Origin: Luoshenia tenuis
GTDB lineage: Bacteria > Bacillota > Clostridia > Christensenellales > GCA-900066905
Direction: 5' to 3'
Length of the DNA: 64,000 bases
Assembly (NCBI RefSeq): GCF_014384745.1
Contig: NZ_JACRSO010000003.1
Coordinates: 372,001 to 436,000, forward strand
Made by a program: the position numbers and the translations under genes. Positions 45,719 through 54,984 of the stretch are shown here, piece after piece (the first letter of the stretch is position 1; the number at the start of each line of letters is the position of its first letter). The notes beneath the pieces are model-generated. The model saw nothing but the letters and a program-made list of their open reading frames with translations, searched no databases and had not been told where the DNA came from.

Positions 45719-46933
45719 TTAGGCTTGGGCCTTGGGTTTATCCTCCTTGATGATGAGGGCTGCGGCCATATTGATCAGCGAAAGGCCGGCGGCGATAAAG
45801 AACACGTACTGGTAGCCCCACTCGTACCAGATCCACCCGCCCAGGGCGGAGGCGGCGATGGAGACCAGGTGATCCAAACTGATGCCGGTGGAGAGGGTGG
45901 GCATGATGTCCTCCGGCGTTTCGGCGATGTTGCGCAGGTAAACCGTGCGTGCCACCGCAAACTGCATGCCCATGCGGTTGAGCACGTAAAAAGCAAAGCA
46001 GCACCACAGCGCCACCTCCGGGGAGAAGGCCTGCTGCACGAAGGCGTAGCCCAGATAGACGAAGATGAAGACGAGCCCCTCGCCGAACATCACCTTTTTG
46101 ACGCCGAACTGATCCACCAGGCGCCCCAGCAGGGGGATAAACAGCACCCCGATACCCGAGCCGATGACCGAGAGGATGGCCATGGTATCGGTCTGCTGCA
46201 GCATCAGCTCGATCAGCACCCAGGGGCCGAACACCGTCATGATCTGCTTGTGCGCGCCGTTGACGATGGCCAGCACGTAATAGATGGCATACCGCTTTTT
46301 AAATACGAAGCGGAACTTGGGCCTGCCTTTTTCGTACACCTCGCCGGCGTTGCGGCGCATTTTGATAAACAGAACCGCCGCCGCGGCCGAGCAGGCCGCC
46401 GCGATGATAAAGATCACGATAGGATTGGAAAAGCTTAAAAAGCCGCTGCCAAAGCCGAAGAATACCAGCAGGCCCGCCACCATGACAAACGCGGTGCGAA
46501 AGCCGGTAAACTTGCCCAGCCAGCTGCCGGTCTTGCCGTCCTTGATGAGGGAAACGGCGATGGATTCCTGCAAGGGCATGTAAAGGTGCATGCCGGTGGA
46601 GTTGATGAACAGGAAAACCAGCATCAGCCCAAAGGGCGGAGTCCACAGCCCCAGCACCAGCACGCCCGCCGCGCACAGCAGCTGGGCGATGATGGCCAGG
46701 CGCAGATCCCCCAAAAAGCCGGCCAGCGAGGTCATCACCAGCAGCAGCATGCCGGGCAGCTCGCGCGGCGTTTCGATCAGCCCGCGCTGCAGGGCGGTCA
46801 CGTCATAGACATCCTTAAAATAGTTGCTGTACACCGAATCGCTCAAGCCCATGCCCAGGCCGATCAGGGCGGAGATGATGAAAAACAGCTTGACGTTCGG
46901 GTCCATCTTGCGTAGATACTCCCTCAAAACCAT
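45719..46933 (-). CDS. MFS transporter
   Basis: A 404-residue major-facilitator protein with twelve helices, beginning MVLREYLRKMDPNVKLFFII and ending in a Lys-rich tail. The loop between helices 2 and 3 (TSLAGFLGDLRLAIIAQLL) is a loose form of the family motif. LMLVFLFINSTGMHLYMPLQESIAVSL suggests the sugar/drug MFS_1 group, but I cannot name a substrate. It stands alone, facing convergent to the PadR operon. Confidence 0.9.
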   Translation of the reverse strand: MVLREYLRKMDPNVKLFFIISALIGLGMGLSDSVYSNYFKDVYDVTALQRGLIETPRELPGMLLLVMTSLAGFLGDLRLAIIAQLLCAAGVLVLGLWTPPFGLMLVFLFINSTGMHLYMPLQESIAVSLIKDGKTGSWLGKFTGFRTAFVMVAGLLVFFGFGSGFLSFSNPIVIFIIAAACSAAAAVLFIKMRRNAGEVYEKGRPKFRFVFKKRYAIYYVLAIVNGAHKQIMTVFGPWVLIELMLQQTDTMAILSVIGSGIGVLFIPLLGRLVDQFGVKKVMFGEGLVFIFVYLGYAFVQQAFSPEVALWCCFAFYVLNRMGMQFAVARTVYLRNIAETPEDIMPTLSTGISLDHLVSIAASALGGWIWYEWGYQYVFFIAAGLSLINMAAALIIKEDKPKAQA

Positions 46934-47276
46934 ACCCCCTCAATTTTAAGCGCCAAACGGGCGCAAGATATCCCCTTTTAAATACCCGTAAAAATGACCC
47001 GCGTGAGTAAAGAACGGACGGCCTTAAAGGCCACAAGCGCGGCCCGCGCGAGAAAATGATATGCCACAGCGCCCCATTGACATTTTATGGGAGCGTTCCC
47101 CAATATTCTACCATAAGGGCCGCTTTTCACCTAGCATTTTTTGCGCTATAGGGCGAGGGGGAACGGCGTTTGATATTTAGCTGGCAAAGGATTTGCTTTT
47201 GGCCGCGCCTGTGGTATCATAATAGGGTAGACGGGGTGTAAAGCCCCGAGAGAGAAAAAAGAGGGGGAAAAGAAAA
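46934..47276. other. Spacer between divergent MFS and esterase genes
   Basis: About 340 bases, no coding evidence. It holds the esterase promoter at 47193-47220. ATTTTATGGGAGCG and GGGCCGCTTTTCACC stretches near 47090-47135 show no repeat or hairpin I can name. Confidence 0.6.
47193..47220 (+). promoter_or_regulatory. Promoter of esterase copy 2
   Basis: TTGCTT (47193-47198), a 16-base spacer and TATCAT (47215-47220), 57 bases upstream of the ATG. Confidence 0.5.
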
Positions 47277-48125
47277 ATGGCACTTGTCACCATGAATTTT
47301 GAAAGCCAGTACCTGATGGTCAACCACGAGGTCAGCGTGATCCTTCCCGACAAGCCACGGGAACAATCCCCTGCCGATTTTTACGGCAGCGGCAAAAAGT
47401 ACCCGGTGCTTTGGCTGCTGCACGGCACCTTTGGGGACCACAGCGACTGGCTGCGAAAGAGCATGATCGAGCTGTACGCCTGCGAGAACGACCTGATCGT
47501 GGTGATGCCCAGCGCGCTCAACAGCAATTACATGAACTGGAAGGGCTTTGGCACCGGCTTCTTTATGGAGGATTACCTCATCAAAGAATTGATGCCGCTG
47601 ATCTATAACTGGTTCCCGGCCTCGGACAGCAAAGAGGACAACTTTATCGCCGGCCTCTCCATGGGCGGGGGCGGCACGATGCAGTATGCCTGCGCCTACC
47701 CGGAGCACTTTGCCGGGGCAGCCATCCTCTCGGCCGGGCCGATGGATTACAAGGCGCTTTTCGCCTGCCAACCGGGGGAGGAGGGCGACCCGTTTATGAC
47801 CCGGTTCCGCGGGCGGGTGCAGACCCAGGTAGACCAGCTGGGCGGGCTGGACGCGTTTTTGGACAGCGCCTGCAACCCCTGGGATAAGCTGCCCGGGCTG
47901 ATTGAAAAGGGGACGCTGCCCCGGCTGTATTTCGCCATCGGCAGGGAGGACTTTGGCTACCAGAACTACCTGAAGTTTAAAGATTATGCCGGCAAGATCG
48001 GGCTGGAGGCGACCTTTGAGGAGTTTGACGGATACGAGCACGAGTGGCGCTTTTGGGACTTGACCATCCAGCGGGCACTCAAGTTCTTCGGCTTTGACTC
48101 TCGGGACGCGGGCAATCCCTTTTAA
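47277..48125 (+). CDS. Esterase family alpha/beta hydrolase, copy 2
   Basis: A 282-residue paralogue of the esterase at 24449-25273, with the same start context (GGGGGAAAAGAAAAATGG) and the same nucleophile elbow GLSMGG followed here by GGGT. The oxyanion segment LWLLHGTFGDHSDW, GREDFGYQN Asp and the YEHEWRFWD His are conserved. The lid between ~135 and ~190 is longer and differs (CQPGEEGDPFMTRFRG), so substrate range probably differs. Own promoter; a GC-rich hairpin follows. Confidence 0.9.
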   Translation: MALVTMNFESQYLMVNHEVSVILPDKPREQSPADFYGSGKKYPVLWLLHGTFGDHSDWLRKSMIELYACENDLIVVMPSALNSNYMNWKGFGTGFFMEDYLIKELMPLIYNWFPASDSKEDNFIAGLSMGGGGTMQYACAYPEHFAGAAILSAGPMDYKALFACQPGEEGDPFMTRFRGRVQTQVDQLGGLDAFLDSACNPWDKLPGLIEKGTLPRLYFAIGREDFGYQNYLKFKDYAGKIGLEATFEEFDGYEHEWRFWDLTIQRALKFFGFDSRDAGNPF

Positions 48126-48141
48126 GGGCAGGGGACGAAAA

Positions 48142-48167
48142 AAGCGGGCGGCGAAAGCCGCCCGCTT
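48142..48167. terminator. Hairpin between esterase copy 2 and the DUF2500 gene
   Basis: AAGCGGGCGGC / GCCGCCCGCTT with a GAAA loop. The T-run lies on the minus-strand side, so it mainly terminates the minus-strand DUF2500 transcript. Confidence 0.75.
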
Positions 48168-48293
48168 GGCGATTGAGAGGACGCTGCACGACGGAAAAAA
48201 GCGAAAAGCAGCCGCAACAGCAATGCCCAAGTTTTTAATGGAATCAGCCGTTCAACCCGGGAAAACGCTTGTATGGCGGCAGACAGCGACGGA

Positions 48294-48662
48294 TTAATCT
48301 CTTTCAAACCCGATATACCTTGCGCTTTGATAGGTAAGCGTACCCTTATATCCCTTTTTCAGCTTCAGGTATTGGGGTTTGCTTACGCGCAGCTCAATTT
48401 GTCCGCCGCTTTCCAGGGCAAAGGTCACATAGTAGGTGATGCGCTTTTGCGCGCGCATCCCGGGGGCGGTATTTCGCTGGCGATAAACGTAATCTTCTTG
48501 AGCGCGCTTGTTGGACAGGGCCGCGCGAACCACGATGCGTGGCGCGCGTTTGTCTTTGAGCCAGCGCGCTGCCACATAAATAATTGAGAACCCCAGTATA
48601 GCGGCAAATAGCATCATGAATAAGGCGATAGAAAGATCCCTGGATGATTCAAAGAAAGGCAT
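48294..48662 (-). CDS. DUF2500 family membrane protein
   Basis: A 122-residue protein with one N-terminal membrane helix (LSIALFMMLFAAILGFSIIYV) and a small extracytoplasmic or cytoplasmic beta domain ending ITYYVTFALESGGQIELRVS and KGTLTYQSARYIGF, the DUF2500 signature. Function unknown. ATG 48662 lies six bases after AAGGAG; a longer frame to 48689 lacks a site. It is followed by a hairpin with a T-run on its strand and preceded by an R2 repeat. Confidence 0.88.
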   Translation of the reverse strand: MPFFESSRDLSIALFMMLFAAILGFSIIYVAARWLKDKRAPRIVVRAALSNKRAQEDYVYRQRNTAPGMRAQKRITYYVTFALESGGQIELRVSKPQYLKLKKGYKGTLTYQSARYIGFERD

Positions 48663-48726
48663 TTCGTCTCCTTCCGCACAATTTTCCAAGCGGCGTATGG
48701 CGTGCGCGCCAATGCGGTTTATAATC

Positions 48727-48862
48727 TGTCATTCCGAGCCTGGCGAGGAATCTCGGGGCAACCAATTGGTTGGGCCCGTGCCGCTGCGGTGCGGGTAAAG
48801 CGCGGCTAAAAGAGGATGCGGGAGATTCTTCGCGCGGGCTTTCGTCCCCCGCTCTGAATGAC
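48727..48862 (+). repeat. R2 MITE-like element
   Basis: Begins TGTCATTCCGAGCC...GAGGAATCTC and ends GAGATTCTTCGC...GCTCTGAATGAC, 136 bp, inverted at both ends. Confidence 0.85.
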
Positions 48863-48920
48863 GGGGGAATAAAGGGGGCCTCGCATGATATGGGGACGGC
48901 GGTTTCGGGCGCGCCCCTCT

Positions 48921-51188
48921 CTATCCTTCCACCTCAAAGTCCTCCGCTTTGAGCAGCGGGCTTAGCTCCCCGGTGCAGTAGCAGTACAGCCGGTGCAGGG
49001 GACGGGTCATGGTCACGTAGAGCAGGCGCGCGTCCAGATCGCTGCCCGGGTAGCGCCCGGCGCTGACATCCGGGATGAGCACTGCGTCAAACTCCAGCCC
49101 CTTGGCCAGCGGGGCAGACACCACCATCACCCCGCCGGCATAGTGGGTATCCTTGGGGGTGAGCCGCTGTACCGGTTGGCCCAGCGCCTTTTGCAGGGCG
49201 CGGTGCAGCGGGCGGCACTCGTTTTCATCCCGGGCGATGACGGCGATGGTGCGGTACCCCTCATCCAGCAGGCGCTGGATACGGGCGGCCAGCGCCCCGC
49301 CAAGCGCCCGGGGTTTGACGAAGAAAAGCGCCGGGGCCTCCCCATGGCGCAGCACGGGCTGGGCCGCCACCATGCCGGGATAGGGCCGGCGGGCGCAGAC
49401 CGTGCCCGCCAGGCGCATGATCTCCACCGTAGAGCGGTAGCTGGTGGTCAGCCCCAAAAAGGCGGGCGCGGGGTCGGAGAATACGGCGGACAGGTCCTCG
49501 CGCCAGGCGGTGGTGCCCCGGTAGGCGCGGATGCCCTGGGCCAGATCCCCAACCAGGGTGAAGGAGCTGTTGCCCGCCAGGGTGCGCAGCAGGTCAAACT
49601 GGAAGGGCGAAAAATCCTGCGCCTCGTCCACCACGGTATGGCGGATAGCCATCTCCTCGTGCAGGCCGTAGAGATAGCGGCGGATCAGCACCAGGGCGGG
49701 CAGATCCTCCTCGGCGGCGCGCCCGGCCTGAAGCGCGGGCAGGGCTACCCGCGAAAGGGCGGCCCAGGCTTGCGGATCGATCCCCTGCGGCACGGGGCCG
49801 GAGAGAAAGGCGATATAGGCATCCATCACCCGGGGTGGGGTGAGCGCCGCGGCGGCCGCAGCGGGATAGACCCGGATCTGCTCGCGCAGGGCATGAACGG
49901 CCTGATCCCGCTGGGCGTAGATGCGCTGCATAGCGGCCCGGCGCTGGGGGCTGTCCTCCGGGGAGGTGCGGCGCAGCAGCAGCGCCATGGCGGCGGCCCG
50001 CTCCTCCCGCGCGGCGATCAGCGCCCCCAGCATCTCGCTTACCCGGCGGCGCAGGGGTTTTTTCAGCTCCTCCATCCGCCGCTTAAGGGGGAAGGGTTTG
50101 AGGTCCTGAAGATAGAGCCTTAGCACCTCCTCACCCGAGAGCACGGTCTGCCCCTCCAGCGTAAAGCCCTCCTTAGGCGGCAGGCTGCGTTCTACCTGCT
50201 CCAAGTAGCGCGCCACCGCGTCCCGGAAGGCCAGCGTGCCCCGCAGGCGGGCCGCCAAGGCCAGATCCTGCTTTTGCGCCTGGGGCGCGGCGGGGTCCAG
50301 CAGGGTAAAGAGCGGGTCCTCGGTTTGCAGGCGGGGCATATCCTTGCCCAGCAGGCGGGCACATAGCTGGGGGAATGTCCACTGGCGCACCTGGTCCACG
50401 CCCAGCTCCGGCAGAACGGCGGAGATATAGTCCAAAAACAGGGGGCTGGGGGCCAGGATCAGCATCTGCGAAGGGGCCAGCTCCCCCCGGTGGACGTATA
50501 AAAGGTAGGCGATGCGGTGCAGGGCGATGGTGGTTTTTCCGCTGCCGGCGGCGCCCTGCACCACCACCGGGCCGCGCAGCGGGGCGCGGATGATGTCGTT
50601 CTGCTCGCGCTGGATGGTGGAGACGATGTCTTTAAGCCGGTCGTCCTTGCTCTGGCCCAGCACGTTTTGCAGGTAGGCGTCCTGCGCCACCACGTCGGTA
50701 TCAAAGATGGTTTGCAACTGGCCGTCCTGTATGGTCATCAACCGCTTAAGGCTAAGTTCCCCTTCGATCTCCCCATCCGGCGCCCGGTAGGAGACCTGGC
50801 CCAGCTGCCCGGCGTAGTACAGGTTGGCCAGCGGCGCGCGCCAGTCGATCACCCAGGGGGTCTGGGTGCGGCTGTCCAGCACCCCGGCCTTGCCGATATA
50901 GTAGGCGGTAGGGGCGGTTTCGCCGCTCTGGGTAAAATCCACACGGGTAAAATAGGGGGCCTTTGCGGCCAGCTGCAGGTTGTGGAGGGCCTGGGACGTC
51001 ATGCGGTATTGCAATTCGTGCAGCATCAGGGCCGCACCCTCGCCGCTGCGGCGGCGGGTATCCTCCAGCGCCTCCCGGCGCTCGCGCTCCTCCTCGCGGG
51101 CCAGGCCGGTCTCCCGGGCGATGAGGGAGAGGGTTTTTTGCAGGTGCGCCTGCTCCTGCGGATATGCGGGATGATCTTGCAAAGACAT
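48921..51188 (-). CDS. helD: HelD-like superfamily I helicase
   Basis: A 755-residue UvrD/HelD-type ATPase. The N-terminal coiled region (QEQAHLQKTLSLIARETGLA, EEERERREALED) is the HelD arm, followed by VDWRAPLANLYY-type TSS, Walker A GAAGSGKTTIALHRIAYLL, motif II VVDEAQDFSPFQFDLL and motifs GLTTSYRST and VSAPLAKGLEFDAVLI. HelD pulls stalled RNA polymerase off DNA in Gram-positives. ATG 51188 follows AAAGGAGGG; the longer frame upstream is not supported. Normal size. R2/R1 repeats fill the upstream kilobase. Confidence 0.92.
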   Translation of the reverse strand: MSLQDHPAYPQEQAHLQKTLSLIARETGLAREEERERREALEDTRRRSGEGAALMLHELQYRMTSQALHNLQLAAKAPYFTRVDFTQSGETAPTAYYIGKAGVLDSRTQTPWVIDWRAPLANLYYAGQLGQVSYRAPDGEIEGELSLKRLMTIQDGQLQTIFDTDVVAQDAYLQNVLGQSKDDRLKDIVSTIQREQNDIIRAPLRGPVVVQGAAGSGKTTIALHRIAYLLYVHRGELAPSQMLILAPSPLFLDYISAVLPELGVDQVRQWTFPQLCARLLGKDMPRLQTEDPLFTLLDPAAPQAQKQDLALAARLRGTLAFRDAVARYLEQVERSLPPKEGFTLEGQTVLSGEEVLRLYLQDLKPFPLKRRMEELKKPLRRRVSEMLGALIAAREERAAAMALLLRRTSPEDSPQRRAAMQRIYAQRDQAVHALREQIRVYPAAAAAALTPPRVMDAYIAFLSGPVPQGIDPQAWAALSRVALPALQAGRAAEEDLPALVLIRRYLYGLHEEMAIRHTVVDEAQDFSPFQFDLLRTLAGNSSFTLVGDLAQGIRAYRGTTAWREDLSAVFSDPAPAFLGLTTSYRSTVEIMRLAGTVCARRPYPGMVAAQPVLRHGEAPALFFVKPRALGGALAARIQRLLDEGYRTIAVIARDENECRPLHRALQKALGQPVQRLTPKDTHYAGGVMVVSAPLAKGLEFDAVLIPDVSAGRYPGSDLDARLLYVTMTRPLHRLYCYCTGELSPLLKAEDFEVEG

Positions 51189-51699
51189 GAGCAGCCCTCC
51201 TTTATCAAAATAATCTGCCCTGCGGGCAGCAAAATACGCCCCGCGGCCTGGAAGGCCGGGGGTGCAAAGCGCGCAGGGAATTAATATTATAGCATGCCGG
51301 GTGCGAATGTAAAGGGGACCGCAAAAAAAGACAGCGCCCCTAGACCGCCGGGCGCGAAAGACGCGGCCCAAAGCATGGGTTTATCAATGCCGATCAAGGC
51401 TTCCTGCCCTGTGATGCGGAGCTTGCGCGGGGAAGCTATTGACAACTACCGGGCCCGGCTATTCTCAAGCCGCGCGAGTCGGGCGTAGCTGTGAGGTGAG
51501 GCGGGAGATGCTTCGCGTAGCCTTACGGCCTCGCTCTGAATGGCAAGGCTATCGCCCTATTAGCCGCTCCCGGGCTATCGCCCCCTCATCCGCTCCTGAT
51601 TTCCTATGTTTCCCCTATTCTCTCGCCCACCATAAACTAGCCGCCCTCTGTTCCGAATGACAATGTAGCGAGTGCTAAAGTTTAGGTTTTCATACAATG

Positions 51700-51775
51700 G
51701 CATCTCTCCCTCCGGCGCACCCAACGGGTGCGCCACCTCCCTCGTCAAAGGGAGGCAAGTGGGGGTTAAATCAAA
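51700..51775 (+). repeat. R1 repeat, partial copy
   Basis: Both hairpins kept: GGCGCACCCAACGGGTGCGCC and CCTCCCTCGTCAAAGGGAGG; the tail is lost. Confidence 0.85.
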
Positions 51776-51795
51776 GGGCATAGCATTCCTCTCTC

Positions 51796-51953
51796 TGTCA
51801 TTCCGAGCATAAGCGAGGAATCTCCTGATCTCCTGAGCAGCCCCGCCCGCACCGCGTAGCACAGGGGCCACCCCTGCCGCGCAGGTTCAGCGCCGCTTTC
51901 CTGCCTATGCCCTGAGATTCTTCACTTCGGCTTCGCCTTCGTTCTGAATGACA
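51796..51953 (+). repeat. R2 MITE-like element, complete (158 bp)
   Basis: Terminal inverted repeat TGTCATTCCGAGC / GTTCTGAATGACA, sub-terminal GAGGAATCTCC / GAGATTC. Confidence 0.9.
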
Positions 51954-52013
51954 GGCTTGCGCATAAACCTATCCTTTCCCGCGCAGATTATCGTTTCTAA
52001 TTCTGTCATTCCG

Positions 52014-52129
52014 AAGCCGTAAGCGAGGAATCTCTTTACGCCCTGTTGGCCTTGCCTGCATCACGTAGCCATAGGTCAAACACTGCTTTCTCGCCCATGC
52101 ACGAGATTCTTCGCTCCCTCTGAATGGCA
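52014..52129 (+). repeat. R2 MITE-like element, short copy
   Basis: TGTCATTCCGAAGC...GAGGAATCTC at the left, GAGATTCTTCGC...CTGAATGGCA at the right; the right terminus has one change. Confidence 0.8.
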
Positions 52130-52327
52130 AAAGCCGTGCAGCGTGCATGAACTTAAGGGCGGCGGACCGAAACCAGCTGACGAACCGGTTTGCAGGGAGG
52201 AAAAGCGGCCGGGTGCGTCGAATAATATAGGCGTTGTATAGACATTGTAGGGACATCGTATAAATGAACGAGGGCATTGCCTTTATCGGGCGGCGGGGCC
52301 GCACGGGGGAAAGGAGAACGGGTTATC

Positions 52328-52540
52328 GTGCTTCCGATGGAGAAGATCAACCGCATCAACGCCCTGGCGCACAAATCCCGCACACAGGGGTTGAGCGAGG
52401 CGGAAAAGCAGGAGCAGCTGGCCCTGCGGGCGGAATACCTGCAGGCGCTGCGCAAAAATGTGAGCGCGATGCTGGACAACGTGATCATAGAGGAAGAGGA
52501 CGGGACGCGCCACAGGCCGGCCAAGCGCAAGGAACGGTAA
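52328..52540 (+). CDS. DUF896 family protein (YnzC-like)
   Basis: A 70-residue protein, MLPMEKINRINALAHKSRTQ, GLSEAEKQEQLALRAEYLQALRKN (in part): the DUF896 three-helix family found across Firmicutes, where B. subtilis YnzC belongs to an SOS-linked operon. Function unknown. GTG 52328 is chosen, 11 bases after AAAGGAG; the ATG at 52337 is nine bases further. Its stop lies inside the terminator hairpin that follows. Confidence 0.88.
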   Translation: MLPMEKINRINALAHKSRTQGLSEAEKQEQLALRAEYLQALRKNVSAMLDNVIIEEEDGTRHRPAKRKER

Positions 52541-52566
52541 AGCCGCTTAAGATTTTAGGCGGCTTT
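52539..52566 (+). terminator. Hairpin after DUF896 gene
   Basis: AAAGCCGC / GCGGCTTT with an inner TTAA/TTAG stem. Weak tail (CTCA), so partial read-through into the next gene is likely. Confidence 0.65.
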
Positions 52567-52597
52567 CTCATTACGGGATAAAGGAGGCGGCAAAAAA

Positions 52598-53413
52598 GTG
52601 TTTGACTGCCATATGCACACCCATCTTTCGGGAGATTCGCAGGCGCGTTTGGATGAGATGTGCCAGGCCGCGCTGCAAAAGGGCATCGGCACCCTTTGCA
52701 CCACCGAGCACGTGGATATCGGCCATCCGGACAAAGAGACGTTGTTTTTGTGCGAGCCCTACCGGGAGCGCGAGCAGATTGAAAGGGCGCGGGAGCGGTT
52801 TGCGCAGCTGAAGATCCTTTGGGGATTGGAGGTGGGGTACATGCCCGCCACCATTGTCCAGACCCGGCTGTACGCGCAGCGGTACGAGCTTGATTACCTG
52901 CTGTACTCAGTGCACGTGGCGGGGGAATGGGATTGCTACGATAAAGAGTATTATGAGGGGCTGACCCGCCGCCAGGCCTACCTGCGCTACCTGGACGCCG
53001 TGATCGACTCGCTGGACGCCTGGGATGGGTTCGACTGCATGGGGCACTTGGGCTATATCGCCAAATGCGCGCCCTATGAGGACCCGGCCCTGCGCCTGGG
53101 GGACTACCGGGAGGCGGTGGAGGCGATCCTGCAAAGGCTGGTGCGGATGGGCAAGGGACTGGAGATCAACACCTCCAGCTTCCCCAAGACCGGCGGGCCC
53201 ATGCCGGAGGCGGATATTTTGCGCCGCTACCGGGAGATGGGGGGAGAGATCGCCACCATCGGCTCGGACGCGCACGCGCCCGAAGCGGTGGGCCAGCACT
53301 TTAAGGCGGCGCTGGAGCTGGCCCGGACGGCGGGCTTTGAGCGGCTTTGCTACTTTGAAGGGCGCAGGCCTGTATTTGAACCGATCGATAAAATGATGGC
53401 CGCGCTGCGGTAA
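52598..53413 (+). CDS. PHP-domain phosphatase, histidinol-phosphatase type
   Basis: A 271-residue PHP-family metal phosphoesterase. Metal ligands are visible as DCHMHTHLSGD (His5, His7), TTEHVD (His38, Asp40), GLEVGY (Glu), YSVHVAG, GHLGYI and the final IGSDAHAPE. The HisJ-type size and order suggest histidinol-phosphatase, but no his genes are nearby, so another phosphoester is possible. The start is GTG 52598 after AAGGAGGCGG. First of a run of five closely spaced genes. Confidence 0.88.
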   Translation: MFDCHMHTHLSGDSQARLDEMCQAALQKGIGTLCTTEHVDIGHPDKETLFLCEPYREREQIERARERFAQLKILWGLEVGYMPATIVQTRLYAQRYELDYLLYSVHVAGEWDCYDKEYYEGLTRRQAYLRYLDAVIDSLDAWDGFDCMGHLGYIAKCAPYEDPALRLGDYREAVEAILQRLVRMGKGLEINTSSFPKTGGPMPEADILRRYREMGGEIATIGSDAHAPEAVGQHFKAALELARTAGFERLCYFEGRRPVFEPIDKMMAALR

Positions 53414-53429
53414 AAAGGGGGATGTGGGG

Positions 53430-54491
53430 ATGAACCAATTATTTGAGACCTTTACCCTGAAGGGCAGGACGGCGCCTAACCGGCTGATGCTACCGCCCAT
53501 GCTGACCCGCAGGGACGACCGGGAGCTAAACGGCCGCGCGGACGCGGGGCACGTGGCCCATTACGGCGCGCGGGCCAGGGGCGGCGCGGGGCTTGTGGTG
53601 GTGGAGTGCACCGCCATCGCCCCTGAGGCGCGGCTGGGCCGGGGCGAGCTGGGCCTATGGGAGGACGGGCAGATTGAAGGGATGGCGGCCATCGCCCGGG
53701 CGGTAAAGGCGGCGGGCAGCTTATGCTTTGTGCAGCTGCACCACGCCGGGTTCAAGGCGGCTGCGACGGTGACTGATGATCTGACCGCGCCCAGCGACTG
53801 CGAAAGGGAGGGCCGCAAGGCCCGGGCGCTGCGGGCGGAAGAGATCGAAACGATTATCGGGCAATTCGTGGCGGCGGCCAGACGCGCCCATGCGGCGGGG
53901 ATGGACGGGGTGGAGCTACACGGCTGCCATGAGTACCTGCTCAACGAATTCACCTCGCCCACCTATAACACGCGCACGGACGCATACGCCGGGTATGCCC
54001 TGCCGCTGCGGGTACTGCGGGAGGTAAAGGACGCCCTGCCGGAGGACTTTATCGTAGGCTACCGCATGGGGGTAAACGATAACGACTTTGATGCGGGCGT
54101 AAAGCTGGCCCAGGCGCTGGAGCAGGCGGGGGCGGATTACTTGAGCGTATCGGCGGGGTTGGGGCCCGTGCCGGACTCCGTTCCGGAGGACTTTGGATAC
54201 AACTGGTTCGTGTACGGCGCGTCTCTGGTGCACGCGGCGGTAAAGGTGCCGGTGGTGGCGGTCAATTCCATCCGCACGCCGGAGCAGGCAAAGGGCGTGA
54301 TTACCCGCGACCTGGCGGATATCGTAGCGGTGGGCCGGGCCTTTTTGGCGGACGAAAACTTTGGCGCGCGGGCCCGGGCGGGGGAGCCGGTCAACCCCTG
54401 CTATGGCTGCCCCGGCGGGTGCAACTGGTTAAAAGGCCGGGACTGCCCGGCGCTTTTGAGGGCCAAAAGGAAGGAGAGGGACCATGTTTGA
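53430..54491 (+). CDS. NADH:flavin oxidoreductase, Old Yellow Enzyme family
   Basis: A 353-residue FMN-binding TIM barrel: LFETFTLKGRTAPNRLMLPPM at the start, FVQLHHAGFKA with the His pair that binds the substrate, DGVELHGCHEYLLNEFTSP and VGRAFLAD. The C-terminal CYGCPGGCNWLKGRDC has four Cys, suggesting an iron-sulfur cluster as in the 2,4-dienoyl-CoA reductase branch, although the protein is too short to carry that enzyme's second half. ATG 53430 follows AAGGGGG. It overlaps the next gene by eight bases. Confidence 0.88.
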   Translation: MNQLFETFTLKGRTAPNRLMLPPMLTRRDDRELNGRADAGHVAHYGARARGGAGLVVVECTAIAPEARLGRGELGLWEDGQIEGMAAIARAVKAAGSLCFVQLHHAGFKAAATVTDDLTAPSDCEREGRKARALRAEEIETIIGQFVAAARRAHAAGMDGVELHGCHEYLLNEFTSPTYNTRTDAYAGYALPLRVLREVKDALPEDFIVGYRMGVNDNDFDAGVKLAQALEQAGADYLSVSAGLGPVPDSVPEDFGYNWFVYGASLVHAAVKVPVVAVNSIRTPEQAKGVITRDLADIVAVGRAFLADENFGARARAGEPVNPCYGCPGGCNWLKGRDCPALLRAKRKERDHV

Positions 54492-54948
54492 GGGTAAATT
54501 CGTCCAGGGGATGGAGGCGGCAAAGCCCGCGCTGGCGGTGCGCTGGGCCGTGTTTGTGGAGGAGCAGGGCTTTTCCGGCGATAAAGAGGTAGACGAGCAC
54601 GACGCGCTGGCCCACCATGGGATGATTAACGTGGGCGGAAAGACGGTGGCGGCCGGCCGGCTGATCATGGAAAAGCCGGGGGTGCTGCGCATCGGGCGGA
54701 TTGCGGTGCTGAAGGAATACCGGGGCCAGGGCTATGGGGATTTGATGGTGCGCATGCTGCTGGACCGGGCGCTGCGCTACGGGGCAAGGGAAATTTTGGT
54801 CAACGGCCAGGAGCGGGTGGCGGCGTTTTACGAGCGGTTCGGCTTTAAGCGCTGCGGCCCCAATTACGACGAGGAAGGCTGCCCCCACGTGCCCATGAGC
54901 GTGCAGGCGGAGGATGTGCGCTTCCCCAGCGCGTGCGGAGCACAGTAG
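54484..54948 (+). CDS. GNAT family N-acetyltransferase (ElaA-like)
   Basis: A 154-residue acetyltransferase: LAVRWAVFVEEQGFSGDKEVDEHD at the start is the ElaA/YjcF type, IGRIAVLKEYRGQGYGDLMVRML holds the acetyl-CoA loop (RGQGYG), and AAFYERFGFKRCG is the last strand. Substrate unknown. Its start overlaps the OYE gene end by eight bases, so the genes are translationally coupled. Confidence 0.9.
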   Translation: MFEGKFVQGMEAAKPALAVRWAVFVEEQGFSGDKEVDEHDALAHHGMINVGGKTVAAGRLIMEKPGVLRIGRIAVLKEYRGQGYGDLMVRMLLDRALRYGAREILVNGQERVAAFYERFGFKRCGPNYDEEGCPHVPMSVQAEDVRFPSACGAQ

Positions 54949-54984
54949 CCTAGGCGGGGGCGAACAGTGAAGGAGGCAATGCAG

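Larger units (their letters stand above)
51189..52327. other. Repeat-filled kilobase without genes
   Basis: No coding evidence. Contents in order: R2 right half (51487-51545), phrases CTATCGCCC...CCGCTCC shared with the 30.3-kb tandem unit (51549-51600), a partial R1 (51700-51775), a complete R2 (51796-51953) and a further R2 (52014-52129). Confidence 0.8.

Noticed and set aside
48993..50123. Long plus-strand frame (376 codons) opposite the helicase
   Set aside because: Same antisense effect; low-complexity composition and no ribosome site.
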